Positions 16,069-24,892 are shown, numbered from the stretch's first letter. The stretch is 64,000 bases of DNA from Streptomyces sp. NBC_01142 (GCF_026341125.1 NZ_JAPEOR010000001.1:2232001-2296000), one strand, 5' to 3'. Translations and numbers: made by a program. The notes: generated by a model from the letters alone, not told the origin.

Positions 16069-16686
16069 ATGGCACAGCTCTCCATCACCACTTTTGTCAC
16101 CCTCGACGGCGTGATGCAGGCGCCCGGCGGACCGAACGAGGACCCCAGCGGCGGCTTCGAGCTCGGCGGCTGGTCCGTGCCGTACGGGGACGAGGACTTC
16201 GGCCGGTTCATGACAGAGGTCTTCGACCGTGCCGGAGCCTTCCTGCTCGGCCGGCGCACGTACGAGATCTTCGCCGGCTACTGGCCCAAGGTGACCGACC
16301 CCGCCGACCCGATCGCATCGCGGCTCAACTCTCTGCCGAAGTACGTCGTCTCGACCAAGCTCGAGAAGGCCGACTGGGCGGGCACCACCGTCATCAGTGG
16401 TGACCTCGCCAACGAAGTTGCCGCAGTCAAGGAGCGCACGGACGGCGAGCTCCAGGTCCACGGCAGCGGCGCCCTCGCCCACTTCCTCATGGCGCACGAC
16501 CTGATCGACACGCTCAACCTGCTCGTCTTCCCCGTCGTTCTGGGCACGGGCCGCCGCCTCTTCGCGAACGGCGCGGTACCGACCGCCTTCCGGCACACCG
16601 GGGCCCGCACCACGGCCGCGGGCGTGGCCATCCACACGTACGAGCTGGCCGGCCGCCCCGAGTACGGAACCTATGAGGCCCCCTAA
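16069..16686 (+). CDS. Dihydrofolate reductase family protein (RibD C-terminal fold)
   Basis: The 205-residue product begins MAQLSITTFVTLDGVMQAPG and contains FDRAGAFLLGRRTYEIFAGYWP and VHGSGALAHFLMAHDLIDTLNLLVFPVVLGTGRRLF, the signature of the RibD_C/DHFR-like reductase family. Members use NADPH; many are of unknown substrate and are not true folate reductases. No ribosome site is obvious because the tandem repeat array abuts the start. Confidence 0.85.
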   Translation: MAQLSITTFVTLDGVMQAPGGPNEDPSGGFELGGWSVPYGDEDFGRFMTEVFDRAGAFLLGRRTYEIFAGYWPKVTDPADPIASRLNSLPKYVVSTKLEKADWAGTTVISGDLANEVAAVKERTDGELQVHGSGALAHFLMAHDLIDTLNLLVFPVVLGTGRRLFANGAVPTAFRHTGARTTAAGVAIHTYELAGRPEYGTYEAP

Positions 16687-16701
16687 AACGGTGGGCCCTC
16701 A

Positions 16702-16719
16702 CGTACCCGGCCGGGTACG
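16702..16719. promoter_or_regulatory. 18-bp perfect palindrome before EamA gene
   Basis: CGTACCCGGCCGGGTACG is a perfect palindrome located 16 bp after the DHFR-like stop and about 80 bp before the EamA start. It could be an operator or, as a 9-bp stem with no loop, a weak terminator element. Confidence 0.4.
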
Positions 16720-16797
16720 GTGATCGCTCCAGGTGGCAGCCGACGACGTCTCCACGCCCGAATCTGAGACATCGCCGCTCCCCGGAGGCTCCCGCAC

Positions 16798-17721
16798 GTG
16801 ACCTCGATCGCCGTACCCGCCGCGCTCGCGCCCCGCCGGGCCTGGCTCACCGATCTGCCCGTGCTGCTCGTGGCCGTGGTCTGGGGCGCGAGCTATCTCG
16901 CGGCGAAGGGCATCACCACAACGCACACCGTCGTTGCCGTGCTGGTGCTCCGCTTCGCGCTCGTCCTGCCGGTGCTCGCGGTGGCCGGACACCGCAAGCT
17001 GCGGGCACTGACCCCGGCCCAGTGGCGCGGCGCCGGCCTCCTCGGGCTCGTACTCGGCGTGATCTTCCTGCTGGAGACGTACGGCGTTGTGCACACCTCC
17101 GCGACCAACGCAGGGCTCATCATCAGCCTCACCATGATCTTCACGCCGCTCGCCGAGGCGGTGGTGACCCGCAACCGGCCGCCCAGGGCCTTTGTGGCCG
17201 CGGCCGGGCTCTCCGTGGCCGGTGTCGTGCTGCTGACCCAGAGCGGCGGTTTCACCACACCATCCCTCGGCGATCTGCTGATGCTGCTGGCTGCTCTCGC
17301 CCGTACCGTCCATGTGCTGGCGATGTCCAGGATCAAGGCGGTGCAGGGCGCGGACTCGCTCTCCTTGACGACGGTCCAGCTGGGCAGCGCGGTCGCGGTG
17401 TTCGCGGTCCTGGCCGCCGTCCCCGGCACCGGGGCCTCGCCCTGGACGGTGGCCCTCGGTTTCGGTCCGCGCGAATGGGCCGGGCTGCTCTTCCTCTCCG
17501 TCTTCTGCACGCTGTTCGCCTTCTTCGTGCAGATGTGGGCGGTACGCCGCACCTCACCGTCCCGCGTCAGCCTGCTGCTCGGCACGGAGCCGTTGTGGGC
17601 GGCCGCGGGGGGCATCGCCATCGGGGGCGAACACCTCGGCGCGCTCGGTCTGCTGGGCGGGGCGCTGGTCCTCGCGGGCACGACGTGGGGACGCCGCACC
17701 GCCGACCGGACTGCTTGCTAG
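16798..17721 (+). CDS. EamA/DMT-family transporter
   Basis: The 307-residue integral membrane protein shows about ten hydrophobic segments in two repeats, with the EamA-typical LVAVVWGASYLAAKG near the N-terminus, LGVIFLLETYGVVHTSATNAGLIISL mid-protein and LLGTEPLWAAAGGIAIGG in the second repeat. Drug/metabolite transporters of this type export amino acids, nucleobases or other metabolites; the substrate is not readable. GTG at 16798 has GGAGG upstream. Confidence 0.87.
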   Translation: MTSIAVPAALAPRRAWLTDLPVLLVAVVWGASYLAAKGITTTHTVVAVLVLRFALVLPVLAVAGHRKLRALTPAQWRGAGLLGLVLGVIFLLETYGVVHTSATNAGLIISLTMIFTPLAEAVVTRNRPPRAFVAAAGLSVAGVVLLTQSGGFTTPSLGDLLMLLAALARTVHVLAMSRIKAVQGADSLSLTTVQLGSAVAVFAVLAAVPGTGASPWTVALGFGPREWAGLLFLSVFCTLFAFFVQMWAVRRTSPSRVSLLLGTEPLWAAAGGIAIGGEHLGALGLLGGALVLAGTTWGRRTADRTAC

Positions 17722-17922
17722 GTTCGGGCGCCCGGACTGCTCGGCGTCCCCGGGAACCGGGGGCTGACCCACACATGTCGCGCTCCGCAGCCGTCAGGCC
17801 CAGGCTGGAGGTGAGGGAGTTTCCCCTGATCCCGCAGCAGGCCGGCACATGGAGGGTCAGCGCGGTGATCGATCACGTCACGGCGCAGCTGGGGTGACCG
17901 TACGCCCCGTTCGGAGTCCGAC

Positions 17923-18546
17923 ATGAATCTCCTGCTTCTCGGCGCGACGGGGCTCACCGGCCGACAGGTGGTGGCCCAGGCCCTCGACGCGGGTCATCAC
18001 CTCACCGCGGTCGTCCGCAATCCGGACAGACTTCCCCCGCTCGACGACCGGCTGACCGTGCTCGTCGGTGACGTCGCCGACGAGCAGGAGGTCGCCAGTG
18101 CGGCTGTGGGCAAGGATGCGGTGCTGAGCACGATGGGGACGGGAAAGAGCCTCACCTCCGACATCGTCAGCCGGACCGTGGACGCGCTCGTCCCCGCCAT
18201 GCACGATGCGGGAGTCGATCGCCTGATCTTCCTCTCCGCCTTCGGCGTCGACCGGACCTATACGCAGGCGTCGTTGCCGCAGCGGTTCTTCTACCGCACG
18301 CTGCTGAGGAAGATCTACTCCGACAAACAGCGGGCGGACCGCAAACTCCTCGCCGGCGACCTCGACGTGACCCTGGTCTATCCGGTGTCGCTGACCAACC
18401 GGCCGTTCACCGGCACCTACCGCGCCGGTGACCTCTTCGACTTCACGGGCATGCCCCGCATCAGCCGCGCGGACGTTGCCCACTTCATGGTTGCGCAGGT
18501 CAACGACTCGACCTGGTCGCGCCGTATCGCCATCCTCACGAGCTGA
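17923..18546 (+). CDS. NAD(P)H-binding oxidoreductase (NmrA/atypical SDR)
   Basis: The 207-residue product starts MNLLLLGATGLTGRQVVAQAL, the GATGxTG cofactor motif of atypical SDRs, followed by VVRNPDRLPP and VLVGDVADEQEV. The segment DRLIFLSAFGVDRT matches the position of the active-site strand, but no YxxxK pair is present, as usual in NmrA-like proteins. It may be a redox sensor or a flavin/quinone-type reductase. It stands alone, about 200 bp after the EamA gene. Confidence 0.8.
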   Translation: MNLLLLGATGLTGRQVVAQALDAGHHLTAVVRNPDRLPPLDDRLTVLVGDVADEQEVASAAVGKDAVLSTMGTGKSLTSDIVSRTVDALVPAMHDAGVDRLIFLSAFGVDRTYTQASLPQRFFYRTLLRKIYSDKQRADRKLLAGDLDVTLVYPVSLTNRPFTGTYRAGDLFDFTGMPRISRADVAHFMVAQVNDSTWSRRIAILTS

Positions 18547-18717
18547 CACGGCCACGGGACCCGACGCTGCGGCGGCCGCAACGCCGCCGGAGCTTTCGTC
18601 TGCCCGGACGGTCTGGTCAACGATCTGCGCGGGATGAACAGGGTCGAGGTCCGCCCCGGACGCGCGCCCGGCACGCTCCGGCCGACCATTAAGCGCTCCG
18701 GCCGCTCCGGCTGCCCC

Positions 18718-18927
18718 CTAAGCGCTCCGGCCGATCCGGTCCGAGGCCACCAGGAACACCAGTCCCACCACCGTCAGCACGATGTTCGCGAAGAGCTGGT
18801 AGCCGTCGGGGATATTCAGCAGCTGCAGGCCTCCCCAGACGCGGAACCAGCCGGTGAACTCATGGACCACGCCGACCGCGCCCCAGACGAGCAGGACAAA
18901 GCCGACCGCCTCGAAGATTTTCCTCAT
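18718..18927 (-). CDS. Small two-TM membrane protein
   Basis: The 69-residue protein starts MRKIFEAVGFVLLVWGAVGV and ends VGLVFLVASDRIGRSA. Two TM helices (residues 6-22 and 45-62) flank an amphipathic loop EFTGWFRVWGGLQLLN. AAGG lies 8 nt before the ATG. The pattern is that of small conserved membrane proteins common in Streptomyces. No function is known. It is divergent from the histidine kinase gene 145 bp away. Confidence 0.7.
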   Translation of the reverse strand: MRKIFEAVGFVLLVWGAVGVVHEFTGWFRVWGGLQLLNIPDGYQLFANIVLTVVGLVFLVASDRIGRSA

Positions 18928-19072
18928 ACGTGGAGCCTTGCGTATGCGCGACAGCCCCCGCGTCGGCCGTCGGAATGCGGGCGCGCGCCGAAAGTCTGAA
19001 GCCGTGCGACTTTGGTAGCTTCCCTCGGCCAGGGGGGCCACACCCTCGCCCCACCTGCGTAGTTTTGTCGAT

Positions 19073-20362
19073 ATGACGCGCACGGAGTACCCCTGGCTGC
19101 TGCCCTCAGCCATGTCCGACCCTCTGGACCCGGACCTCACCGGCAGCCGCGGCAAGGGGAGGGGCAAGGGCAAGGGCGCCGAGGACGGCAAGGGCACGGA
19201 GGACGGCAAGACCAGGGCCAGGCCGCGCCGTACCGTGCGCGACTGGATCGTCGACACCTCCGTCTTCGTCCTCGCCGCAATCCTCGGCATGCTCGCCTCC
19301 GAGGCGAGCACGCAGGCCGGCAACCCCGAGCTCGTCGTCCTCGCCGACCAGTTGCTGGGCGCGGCGGCCTGCTGCGCCCTGTGGGTACGGCGGCGCGCGC
19401 CCGTGGGGCTCGCGGGCGTTCTTGTCGTGCTCGCCTCCGTGGCTCCGGCGGCCGGCGGCGCCCTGCTGGTGAGCCTGTTCAGCCTCGCCGTGCACCGGAC
19501 CTTCAAACCGGTCGCGACCGTCGGAGTCCTCGCCGTTGTGAGTTCGGCGGTGCAGGCAGCTGTACGCCCCGATCCGGCGACGTCTTTCGTGGCCTCGCTC
19601 ATCACCTCGGTGATTCTGGTCCTGCTGATGACCGGCTGGGGCATGCTCGTCCGCGCCCGCCGACAGCTCGTCGTAGCCCTGCGCGAACGTGCCCGGCGGG
19701 CCGAGAACGAGGCCGAGCTGCGCGCCGCGCACGCGCAGCGCCTCGCCCGGGAGGCCATCGCCCGCGAGATGCACGATGTGCTGGCCCACCGGCTGACCCT
19801 CCTCAGCGTGCACGCCGGGGCCCTCGAATTCCGTCCGGACGCGCCCCCGGCCGAGGTTGCCCGCGCGGCCGGAGTGATCCGCGACAGCGCGCACGAGGCG
19901 CTCCAGGATCTGCGCGAGATCATCGGCGTGCTGCGCGCCCCGGGCGACGGCGACGGATCCGACCGGCCGCAGCCCACGCTCGCCACCCTCGAAGCGCTGG
20001 TCGCGGAGTCCCGGCAGGCCGACATGTTGGTCACGCTCGACAACCGCGTCACCGACCCGGCCTCTGCCCCCGCCGCCACCGGACGCACCGTCTACCGCAT
20101 CGCCCAGGAGGGCCTGACCAACGCGCGAAAACACGCGCCGGGCACGGAGGTCACCGTCGCCGTGAGCGGCGGACCGGGGCAGGGGCTCACCGTCGACGTG
20201 GAGAATCCCGCCCCGCTCGGCGAGGTGGAGAAAGTCCCGGGATCCGGCCAGGGCCTGATCGGGCTGACCGAACGCGCCACGCTCGCCGGCGGCCGTCTCG
20301 AACACGGAGCTACGGACGACGGCGGCTTCCACGTCCGGGCCTGGCTACCGTGGCCCTCATGA
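19073..20362 (+). CDS. NarL-type sensor histidine kinase
   Basis: The 429-residue product has a basic, Lys/Gly-rich N-terminal tail, four to five TM helices (residues about 57-195), then a HisKA_3 dimerisation domain with the phospho-acceptor H234 in EMHDVLAHRL. A HATPase_c domain follows (VYRIAQEGLTNARKHAPG, then PGSGQGLIGLTERATLAGG). It autophosphorylates and passes phosphate to the response regulator, whose gene overlaps its stop by ATGA. The sensing region is almost all membrane, so it may detect membrane or intramembrane cues. The start is uncertain; no strong ribosome site precedes 19073 or the internal ATG at 19112. Confidence 0.92.
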   Translation: MTRTEYPWLLPSAMSDPLDPDLTGSRGKGRGKGKGAEDGKGTEDGKTRARPRRTVRDWIVDTSVFVLAAILGMLASEASTQAGNPELVVLADQLLGAAACCALWVRRRAPVGLAGVLVVLASVAPAAGGALLVSLFSLAVHRTFKPVATVGVLAVVSSAVQAAVRPDPATSFVASLITSVILVLLMTGWGMLVRARRQLVVALRERARRAENEAELRAAHAQRLAREAIAREMHDVLAHRLTLLSVHAGALEFRPDAPPAEVARAAGVIRDSAHEALQDLREIIGVLRAPGDGDGSDRPQPTLATLEALVAESRQADMLVTLDNRVTDPASAPAATGRTVYRIAQEGLTNARKHAPGTEVTVAVSGGPGQGLTVDVENPAPLGEVEKVPGSGQGLIGLTERATLAGGRLEHGATDDGGFHVRAWLPWPS

Positions 20363-21030
20363 CTATCCGGTTGATCGTCGTCGATGACGACCCGCTCGTA
20401 CGGGCAGGACTCGCCTTCATGCTCGGCGGGGCCGAGGACCTCGAGATCGTGGGGGAGGGGGCCGACGGCTCCGAAGTCGCCGCGCTCGTCGACGAACACG
20501 CGCCCGATGTGGTGCTGATGGACATCCGGATGCCGCACATGGACGGTCTCACCGCCACGGAAGCGCTGCGCCGCCGTCCCGACGCCCCTGAGATCGTGGT
20601 CCTGACCACCTTCCACGCCGACGAACAGGTCCTGCGGGCGCTGCGGGCGGGCGCCGCCGGATTCGTACTGAAGGACACCCCGCCCGCCGAGATCGTGGCG
20701 GCGGTACGGCGGGTGGCGTCCGGCGACCCGGTGCTCTCCCCGGCCGTCACCCGCCAGTTGATGACACATGTGTCGGACAGCCGGCCCGAAACACGCAGAA
20801 ACGCCGCGGCACAGCGACTCGCCGCGCTCGCCGAACGCGAACGGGAGGTGGCGGTCGCCGTCGGCCGCGGCCAGTCCAACGCCGAGGTCGCCGCGGCGCT
20901 CTTCATGAGCGTGCCTACCGTCAAGACGCATGTCTCCCGCATCCTGGCCCGGCTGGGTCTCAACAACCGTGTTCAGATCGCGCTGTTGGTGCACGACGCC
21001 GGTCTGCTCGACGAAGGGGAGGCGACGTAG
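20359..21030 (+). CDS. NarL/FixJ-type response regulator
   Basis: The 223-residue product has a receiver domain with acidic pocket VVDDD, phospho-acceptor D55 in VLMDIRMPHMDG, Thr in VVLTTFHADE and Lys in FVLKDTPP. A LuxR-type HTH follows (LAEREREVAVAVGRGQSNAEVAA, TVKTHVSRILARLGLNNR). It is translationally coupled to the kinase. The P450 gene begins 9 bp after its stop, so the four-gene order kinase, regulator, P450, thioesterase looks like one transcript. Confidence 0.94.
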   Translation: MTIRLIVVDDDPLVRAGLAFMLGGAEDLEIVGEGADGSEVAALVDEHAPDVVLMDIRMPHMDGLTATEALRRRPDAPEIVVLTTFHADEQVLRALRAGAAGFVLKDTPPAEIVAAVRRVASGDPVLSPAVTRQLMTHVSDSRPETRRNAAAQRLAALAEREREVAVAVGRGQSNAEVAAALFMSVPTVKTHVSRILARLGLNNRVQIALLVHDAGLLDEGEAT

Positions 21031-21039
21031 GCTGACGCG

Positions 21040-22344
21040 ATGACCGTCGTCGATCTGGGGGAGTACGGAGCGGACTTCATCGCGAACCCGTATCCGTACT
21101 ATGCGCGGCTGCGCGAGTCGGGGCCCGTCCACGAGGTGCGCCTGCCGAACGGCGAGGAGCTCTGGCTGATCGTCGGCCACCAGGAGGCACGGGCCGCGCT
21201 CGCCGACCCGCGGCTGTCCAAGTCACCCGCCACGGTGGGCGCGACCATGCTCGACGAACGCGTCGTCGGCCCGTACCTGCTGGTCCTGGACCCGCCGGAC
21301 CACACCCGGCTGCGCAGGCTGGTCGCCCGCGAGTTCACCGGCCGCCGGGTGGAGAGTCTGCGCCCGCGCATCCAGCAGATCACCGACGAACTGATCGACG
21401 CCATGATCCCGGCCGGGCAGGCCGATCTGGTGCACGCGCTGGCCTTTCCGCTGCCCATCATCGTCATCTGCGAACTGCTCGGCGTTCCGGCCGCCGACCG
21501 GGAGGCGTTCCGTGCCTGGTCCAACGAGGTCGTGGCTCCGACCGGCCCGGCGGCCGAACGGGACGCCGTCCATCAGCTTGCCGCGTACCTCGACGAACTC
21601 ATCGAGGACAAGCGCTGCGCCGGCCCCACGGACGATCTGCTCTCCGCCCTGGTCCGTACCCGCGACGAGGACGACGACCGGCTCTCGGCTTCCGAACTGC
21701 GCGCCCTCGCCTATCTGTTGCTGATCGCCGGTCATGAGACGACCGTCAATCTGCTCTCCAACGGGATCCGGGCGCTGCTCGGCCATCCCGGTCAACTCGC
21801 CGCCCTGCGTGCCGACTTCACTCTCCTCGACGGAGCCGTCGAGGAGATGCTGCGCTACGACGGACCGGTGGAGACCGGCACCGCACGCTTCACCGCCGCC
21901 CCCGTCCGTATCGCAGACACCGTGATCCCGGCCGGCGAGGCGGTGCTGGTCGGCATCGCCGCGGGCGACCGCGACCCGGGGCGCTTCCCGGCCCCCGACC
22001 GCTTCGACATCCGCCGGGACACCCGCGGCCACCTCGCCTTCGGCCATGGCATCCACTACTGCCTGGGCGCCCCGCTCGCCCGGATGGAGGGCCGGATCGC
22101 GATACGCACGCTGCTGGAGCGCTGCCCCGGACTCGCCCTCGACCCGTCCGCCGAACCGTACGACTGGCTGCCCGGCATGCTGATGCGCGGCGTACGCCGG
22201 CTCCCGGTGCGGTGGGAGTGTCGTCCGCCTGCCGGTCCCGGGGCCGAGGGGCGTGGCGGAGTGGGCGCGGACCCGTGCTCGCCCAGCACCAGAGCGGTAC
22301 TTCAGAACCGAACGCCCAAGGAGCGTGACCATGCCGGGATTTGA
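21040..22344 (+). CDS. Cytochrome P450
   Basis: The 434-residue soluble bacterial P450 shows the oxygen-activation helix LLIAGHETTVNL, ExxR in VEEMLRYDGPVETG and the heme loop LAFGHGIHYCLGAPLARMEG with the Cys ligand; HTRLRRLVAREF is helix C. The substrate is unknown. The usual end of such proteins is near LPVRWE; here about 35 extra Gly/Pro/Arg-rich residues run on until a stop 14 bp inside the next gene. This suggests loss of an earlier stop codon or a tail of no function. It is probably co-transcribed with the two-component pair. Confidence 0.92.
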   Translation: MTVVDLGEYGADFIANPYPYYARLRESGPVHEVRLPNGEELWLIVGHQEARAALADPRLSKSPATVGATMLDERVVGPYLLVLDPPDHTRLRRLVAREFTGRRVESLRPRIQQITDELIDAMIPAGQADLVHALAFPLPIIVICELLGVPAADREAFRAWSNEVVAPTGPAAERDAVHQLAAYLDELIEDKRCAGPTDDLLSALVRTRDEDDDRLSASELRALAYLLLIAGHETTVNLLSNGIRALLGHPGQLAALRADFTLLDGAVEEMLRYDGPVETGTARFTAAPVRIADTVIPAGEAVLVGIAAGDRDPGRFPAPDRFDIRRDTRGHLAFGHGIHYCLGAPLARMEGRIAIRTLLERCPGLALDPSAEPYDWLPGMLMRGVRRLPVRWECRPPAGPGAEGRGGVGADPCSPSTRAVLQNRTPKERDHAGI

Positions 22345-22750
22345 CCTCGAGGTGGCCCGGAAGGTCCTCGACAGCCAGCCGTTCAGCCGACTGCTCCGGG
22401 CACGGATTACCGCGTTCGGCGACGGGCAGGCCGTGCTCGAGGTGGACATCCGCGAGGAGCTGCACCAGCAGAACGGCTATCTGCACGGGGGAGTCCTCGC
22501 GTACGCCGCCGACAACTCGATCACCTTCGCCGCCGGTACGACACTTGGTGCCGCCGTGCTGACCGGCGGCTTCTCCGTCCAGTACATCCGGCCGGCGACC
22601 GGCCGCACCCTGGTCGCCCGCGCCGCCGTCGTGCACAGCGGCCGCCGCCAGGCGGTCGCCCGCTGCGACCTGTTCACGGTGAACGCGGATGGCGAGGAGA
22701 CGCTCTGCGCCGTCGCGCAGGGCACCGTACTGTCCGCGCAGCAGTCCTGA
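22331..22750 (+). CDS. Hotdog-fold thioesterase (PaaI-like)
   Basis: The 139-residue product contains HQQNGYLHGGVLAYAADNSITFAAG, the PaaI/YdiI-type hotdog signature, and GGFSVQYIRPATGRTLVARA. Such enzymes hydrolyse acyl-CoA or other thioesters. AAGGAG lies 7 nt before the ATG at 22331, inside the 3' end of the P450 gene, so the two are coupled. Confidence 0.85.
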   Translation: MPGFDLEVARKVLDSQPFSRLLRARITAFGDGQAVLEVDIREELHQQNGYLHGGVLAYAADNSITFAAGTTLGAAVLTGGFSVQYIRPATGRTLVARAAVVHSGRRQAVARCDLFTVNADGEETLCAVAQGTVLSAQQS

Positions 22751-22804
22751 ACGCCGCGCGGGAGTCTGGAACGCCGCGCGGATCCTGGACGTCGCGCGGG
22801 AGTC
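22747..22804. repeat. 19-20 bp tandem repeat, three copies
   Basis: Units beginning CTGRACG and continuing CGCGCGG start at 22747, 22766 and 22785, with a partial fourth at 22805. The first unit includes the thioesterase stop codon. The array separates two convergent genes. Confidence 0.8.
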
Positions 22805-22817
22805 CTGGGCGTCCGGG

Positions 22818-23822
22818 TCAGTCGGCCGGGATCTCCTCGAGCCGCACCGGCCTGCGCTCCCGCCGCGACAGCTCGCACGCCTCCGCGATCCGCAGTGCCG
22901 TCAGCGCCTCCCGCCCGTCGCACGGGTTCTCGGTCTCGCCCTGGACCACCCGCACGAACGTGTCCAGCTCCGCCTCGTACGCCGGGGCGAACCGCTCCAG
23001 GAAGCCCGGCCACGGCTTGTCCGCCGCGGGCGGGCCCTTGGGCTCGGTCGAGCTGATCGGCGTACGGTCGTCCAGGCCGACCGCTACCTGGTCGAGCTCG
23101 CCCGCCAGTTCCATCCGTACGTCGTAGCCCGCGCCGTTGCAGCGGGTGGCCGTCGCCGTCGCCAGCGTCCCGTCGTCCAGGGTGAGGACCGCCGCCGCGG
23201 TGTCGACGTCGCCCGCTTCGCGGAACATCGCGGGTCCGGCGTCCGAACCGGTCGCGTACACCTCGACGACCTCGCGGCCCGTGACCCAGCGCAGGATGTC
23301 GAAGTCATGGACCAGACAGTCCCGGTAGAGGCCGCCGGAGAGCGGCAGATACGCGGCCGGCGGCGGAGCGGGATCGGAGGTCATGGCCCGTACGGTGTGC
23401 AGCCGGCCGAGCCGCCCGGACCGCACCAGCTCGCGGGCCTGCGTGTACCCGGCGTCGAAGCGGCGCATGAAGCCCAGCTGGAGCACGGTGCCCGCGCTCT
23501 CGACCGCCCGCAGTGCGGCGAGTGTCCCGGGCAGGTCCAGTGCGATGGGCTTCTCGCAGAAGGCGGGGAGCCCGGCGCGGGCGGCGCGGGCGATGAGTTC
23601 GGCGTGGGAGGCGGTGGCGGAGGCGATGACCACGGCGTCCACGCCCCAGGCGAAGATCTCGTCCACGCCGGGCGCGGCGGTGGACCCGGTGCGCTCGGCG
23701 ACCTCCGCCGCGCGAGCGGCGTCGGCGTCCGCGACGACCAGTGACCCCACCTCCCGATGGCGGCTGAGCACGCCCGCGTGGAAAGTGCCGATACGTCCCG
23801 TCCCGATAAGTCCGATGCGCAT
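22818..23822 (-). CDS. Gfo/Idh/MocA-family sugar/inositol dehydrogenase
   Basis: The 334-residue product starts MRIGLIGTGRIGTFHAGVL, the Rossmann NAD(P) motif, followed by EKPIALDLPGT (catalytic-type EKP motif) and GGLYRDCLVHDFDILRWVTG with the conserved Asp/His pair of inositol 2-dehydrogenase-like enzymes. It should oxidise a cyclic polyol or sugar. It is divergent from the GntR regulator, and its promoter carries the same 15-bp element as the sugar ABC operon promoter. The imported compound is therefore probably its substrate or a precursor of it. Confidence 0.88.
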   Translation of the reverse strand: MRIGLIGTGRIGTFHAGVLSRHREVGSLVVADADAARAAEVAERTGSTAAPGVDEIFAWGVDAVVIASATASHAELIARAARAGLPAFCEKPIALDLPGTLAALRAVESAGTVLQLGFMRRFDAGYTQARELVRSGRLGRLHTVRAMTSDPAPPPAAYLPLSGGLYRDCLVHDFDILRWVTGREVVEVYATGSDAGPAMFREAGDVDTAAAVLTLDDGTLATATATRCNGAGYDVRMELAGELDQVAVGLDDRTPISSTEPKGPPAADKPWPGFLERFAPAYEAELDTFVRVVQGETENPCDGREALTALRIAEACELSRRERRPVRLEEIPAD

Positions 23823-23853
23823 GGCCCAAAGGTGGAGCCGAGCCCGCCGCCCT

Positions 23854-23874
23854 GTCAAGACTTTGTCCTGACAA
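23854..23874 (-). promoter_or_regulatory. GntR candidate operator at dehydrogenase/regulator divergence
   Basis: Read on the minus strand, GGACAAAGTCTTGAC (23854-23868) is identical to the element before the ABC operon and in the same orientation relative to the gene served. Its TTGACA overlaps a -35 box for the dehydrogenase. The plus strand also reads TTGTCCTGACAA (23863-23874), a near-palindrome. The element is about 50 bp upstream of the GntR start, so autoregulation is possible. Confidence 0.65.
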
Positions 23875-23923
23875 CCGAACTTCACGACTTCCCGTCAACA
23901 TTCCGTGCGACTACGCTCGGCCC

Positions 23924-24697
23924 GTGCCCAAGCAGCCCAGACACGTGACGGACCCGTCCCTGTCTCTCCAGCTGAGCGTGGACCGCACCAGTCCGGTCCC
24001 GCTCTACTTCCAGCTCTCCCAGCAGCTGGAATCGGCCATCGAGAGGGGGACCCTCACCCCCGGCAGTCTGCTCGGCAACGAGATCGAGCTGGCCAACCGC
24101 CTCGGGCTCTCCCGTCCCACCGTCCGCCAGGCCATCCAGTCCCTCGTCGACAAGGGCTTGCTGGTACGCCGGCGCGGCGTCGGCACCCAGGTCGTGCACA
24201 GCCAGGTCAAGCGCCCGCTGGAGCTCAGCAGCCTCTACGACGACCTGGAGGCGGCCGGCCAGCGCCCGGCCACCATCGTCCTGCGCAATGTCTTCGAGCC
24301 CGCGAGCGCCGAGGTCGCCGCCGCCCTCGGCGTACCCGAAGGCAGCGACGTCCAGCTGGTCGAGCGGCTGCGGTACGCCCACGGCGAGCCCATGGCCCGG
24401 CTGCGCAACCATCTGCCCGCGGGTCTCTTCGACTGTGACACAGAGCGGCTGGAGGCGACCGGTCTGTACCGGATGATGCGGGCCGCGGGAATCACCCTGC
24501 ACAGTGCCCGGCAGTCGGTCGGGGCACGCGCCGCCACCGCCCTGGAGGCCGAGCTGCTCACCGAGTCGACGGGTGCGCCGCTGCTCACCATGGAGCGGAC
24601 CACTTTCGACGACACCGGCCGTGCGGTCGAGTTCGGCTCGCACATCTACCGCGCCTCGCGCTACGCGTTCGAGTTCCAGCTGCTGGTCAGACCGTAG
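23924..24697 (+). CDS. GntR-family (HutC/UTRA) transcriptional regulator
   Basis: The 257-residue product has a GntR winged helix (PLYFQLSQQLESAIERGTLTPGSLL, then LANRLGLSRPTVRQAIQSLVDKGLLVRRRGVGTQV) and a C-terminal UTRA ligand domain (SDVQLVERLRYAHGEPMARL, LLTMERTTFDDTGRAVEFGSHIYRASRY). UTRA domains sense sugars, sugar phosphates or related metabolites. It lies between the dehydrogenase and the ABC operon, both preceded by a GGACAAAGTCTTGAC element, and is the likely controller of the locus. The start is GTG. Confidence 0.9.
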   Translation: MPKQPRHVTDPSLSLQLSVDRTSPVPLYFQLSQQLESAIERGTLTPGSLLGNEIELANRLGLSRPTVRQAIQSLVDKGLLVRRRGVGTQVVHSQVKRPLELSSLYDDLEAAGQRPATIVLRNVFEPASAEVAAALGVPEGSDVQLVERLRYAHGEPMARLRNHLPAGLFDCDTERLEATGLYRMMRAAGITLHSARQSVGARAATALEAELLTESTGAPLLTMERTTFDDTGRAVEFGSHIYRASRYAFEFQLLVRP

Positions 24698-24853
24698 CCC
24701 CGGACCGCCCCGGGCGGCCGTCCCCCTGCCGTCCCTCTGCCGTCCGTCCTGCCGCCCGCATACTGCCCGCCTGCCTTGTGCGCCGCTGTCCGCGCCGCTG
24801 TTCGCAGTGCCGCCCGTAACCCCGTCGGCACCATCGTCCGCGTAAGAATGTTC

Positions 24854-24892
24854 GGACAAAGTCTTGACGGCGTCCCGTGACCACCGTAAAAA
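24854..24892 (+). promoter_or_regulatory. Sugar ABC operon promoter with shared GntR-type element
   Basis: GGACAAAGTCTTGAC at 24854-24868 overlaps a -35 box TTGACG (24864-24869), which is 17 bp from a -10 box TAAAAA (24887-24892). The 15-mer is identical to that in front of the divergent dehydrogenase. The first binding-protein gene starts 46 bp further on. Confidence 0.75.

Noticed and set aside
16069..16686. DHFR-like protein as true folate reductase (folA)
   Set aside because: The sequence follows the RibD C-terminal-type pattern and lacks the folate-reductase arrangement; thyA is not adjacent.
17775..17897. 40-codon frame starting MSRSAAVRPRLEVREFPLIP between the EamA and NmrA-like genes
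   Set aside because: No good ribosome site, no recognised family and no other support; it could be a gene fragment but evidence is too thin.
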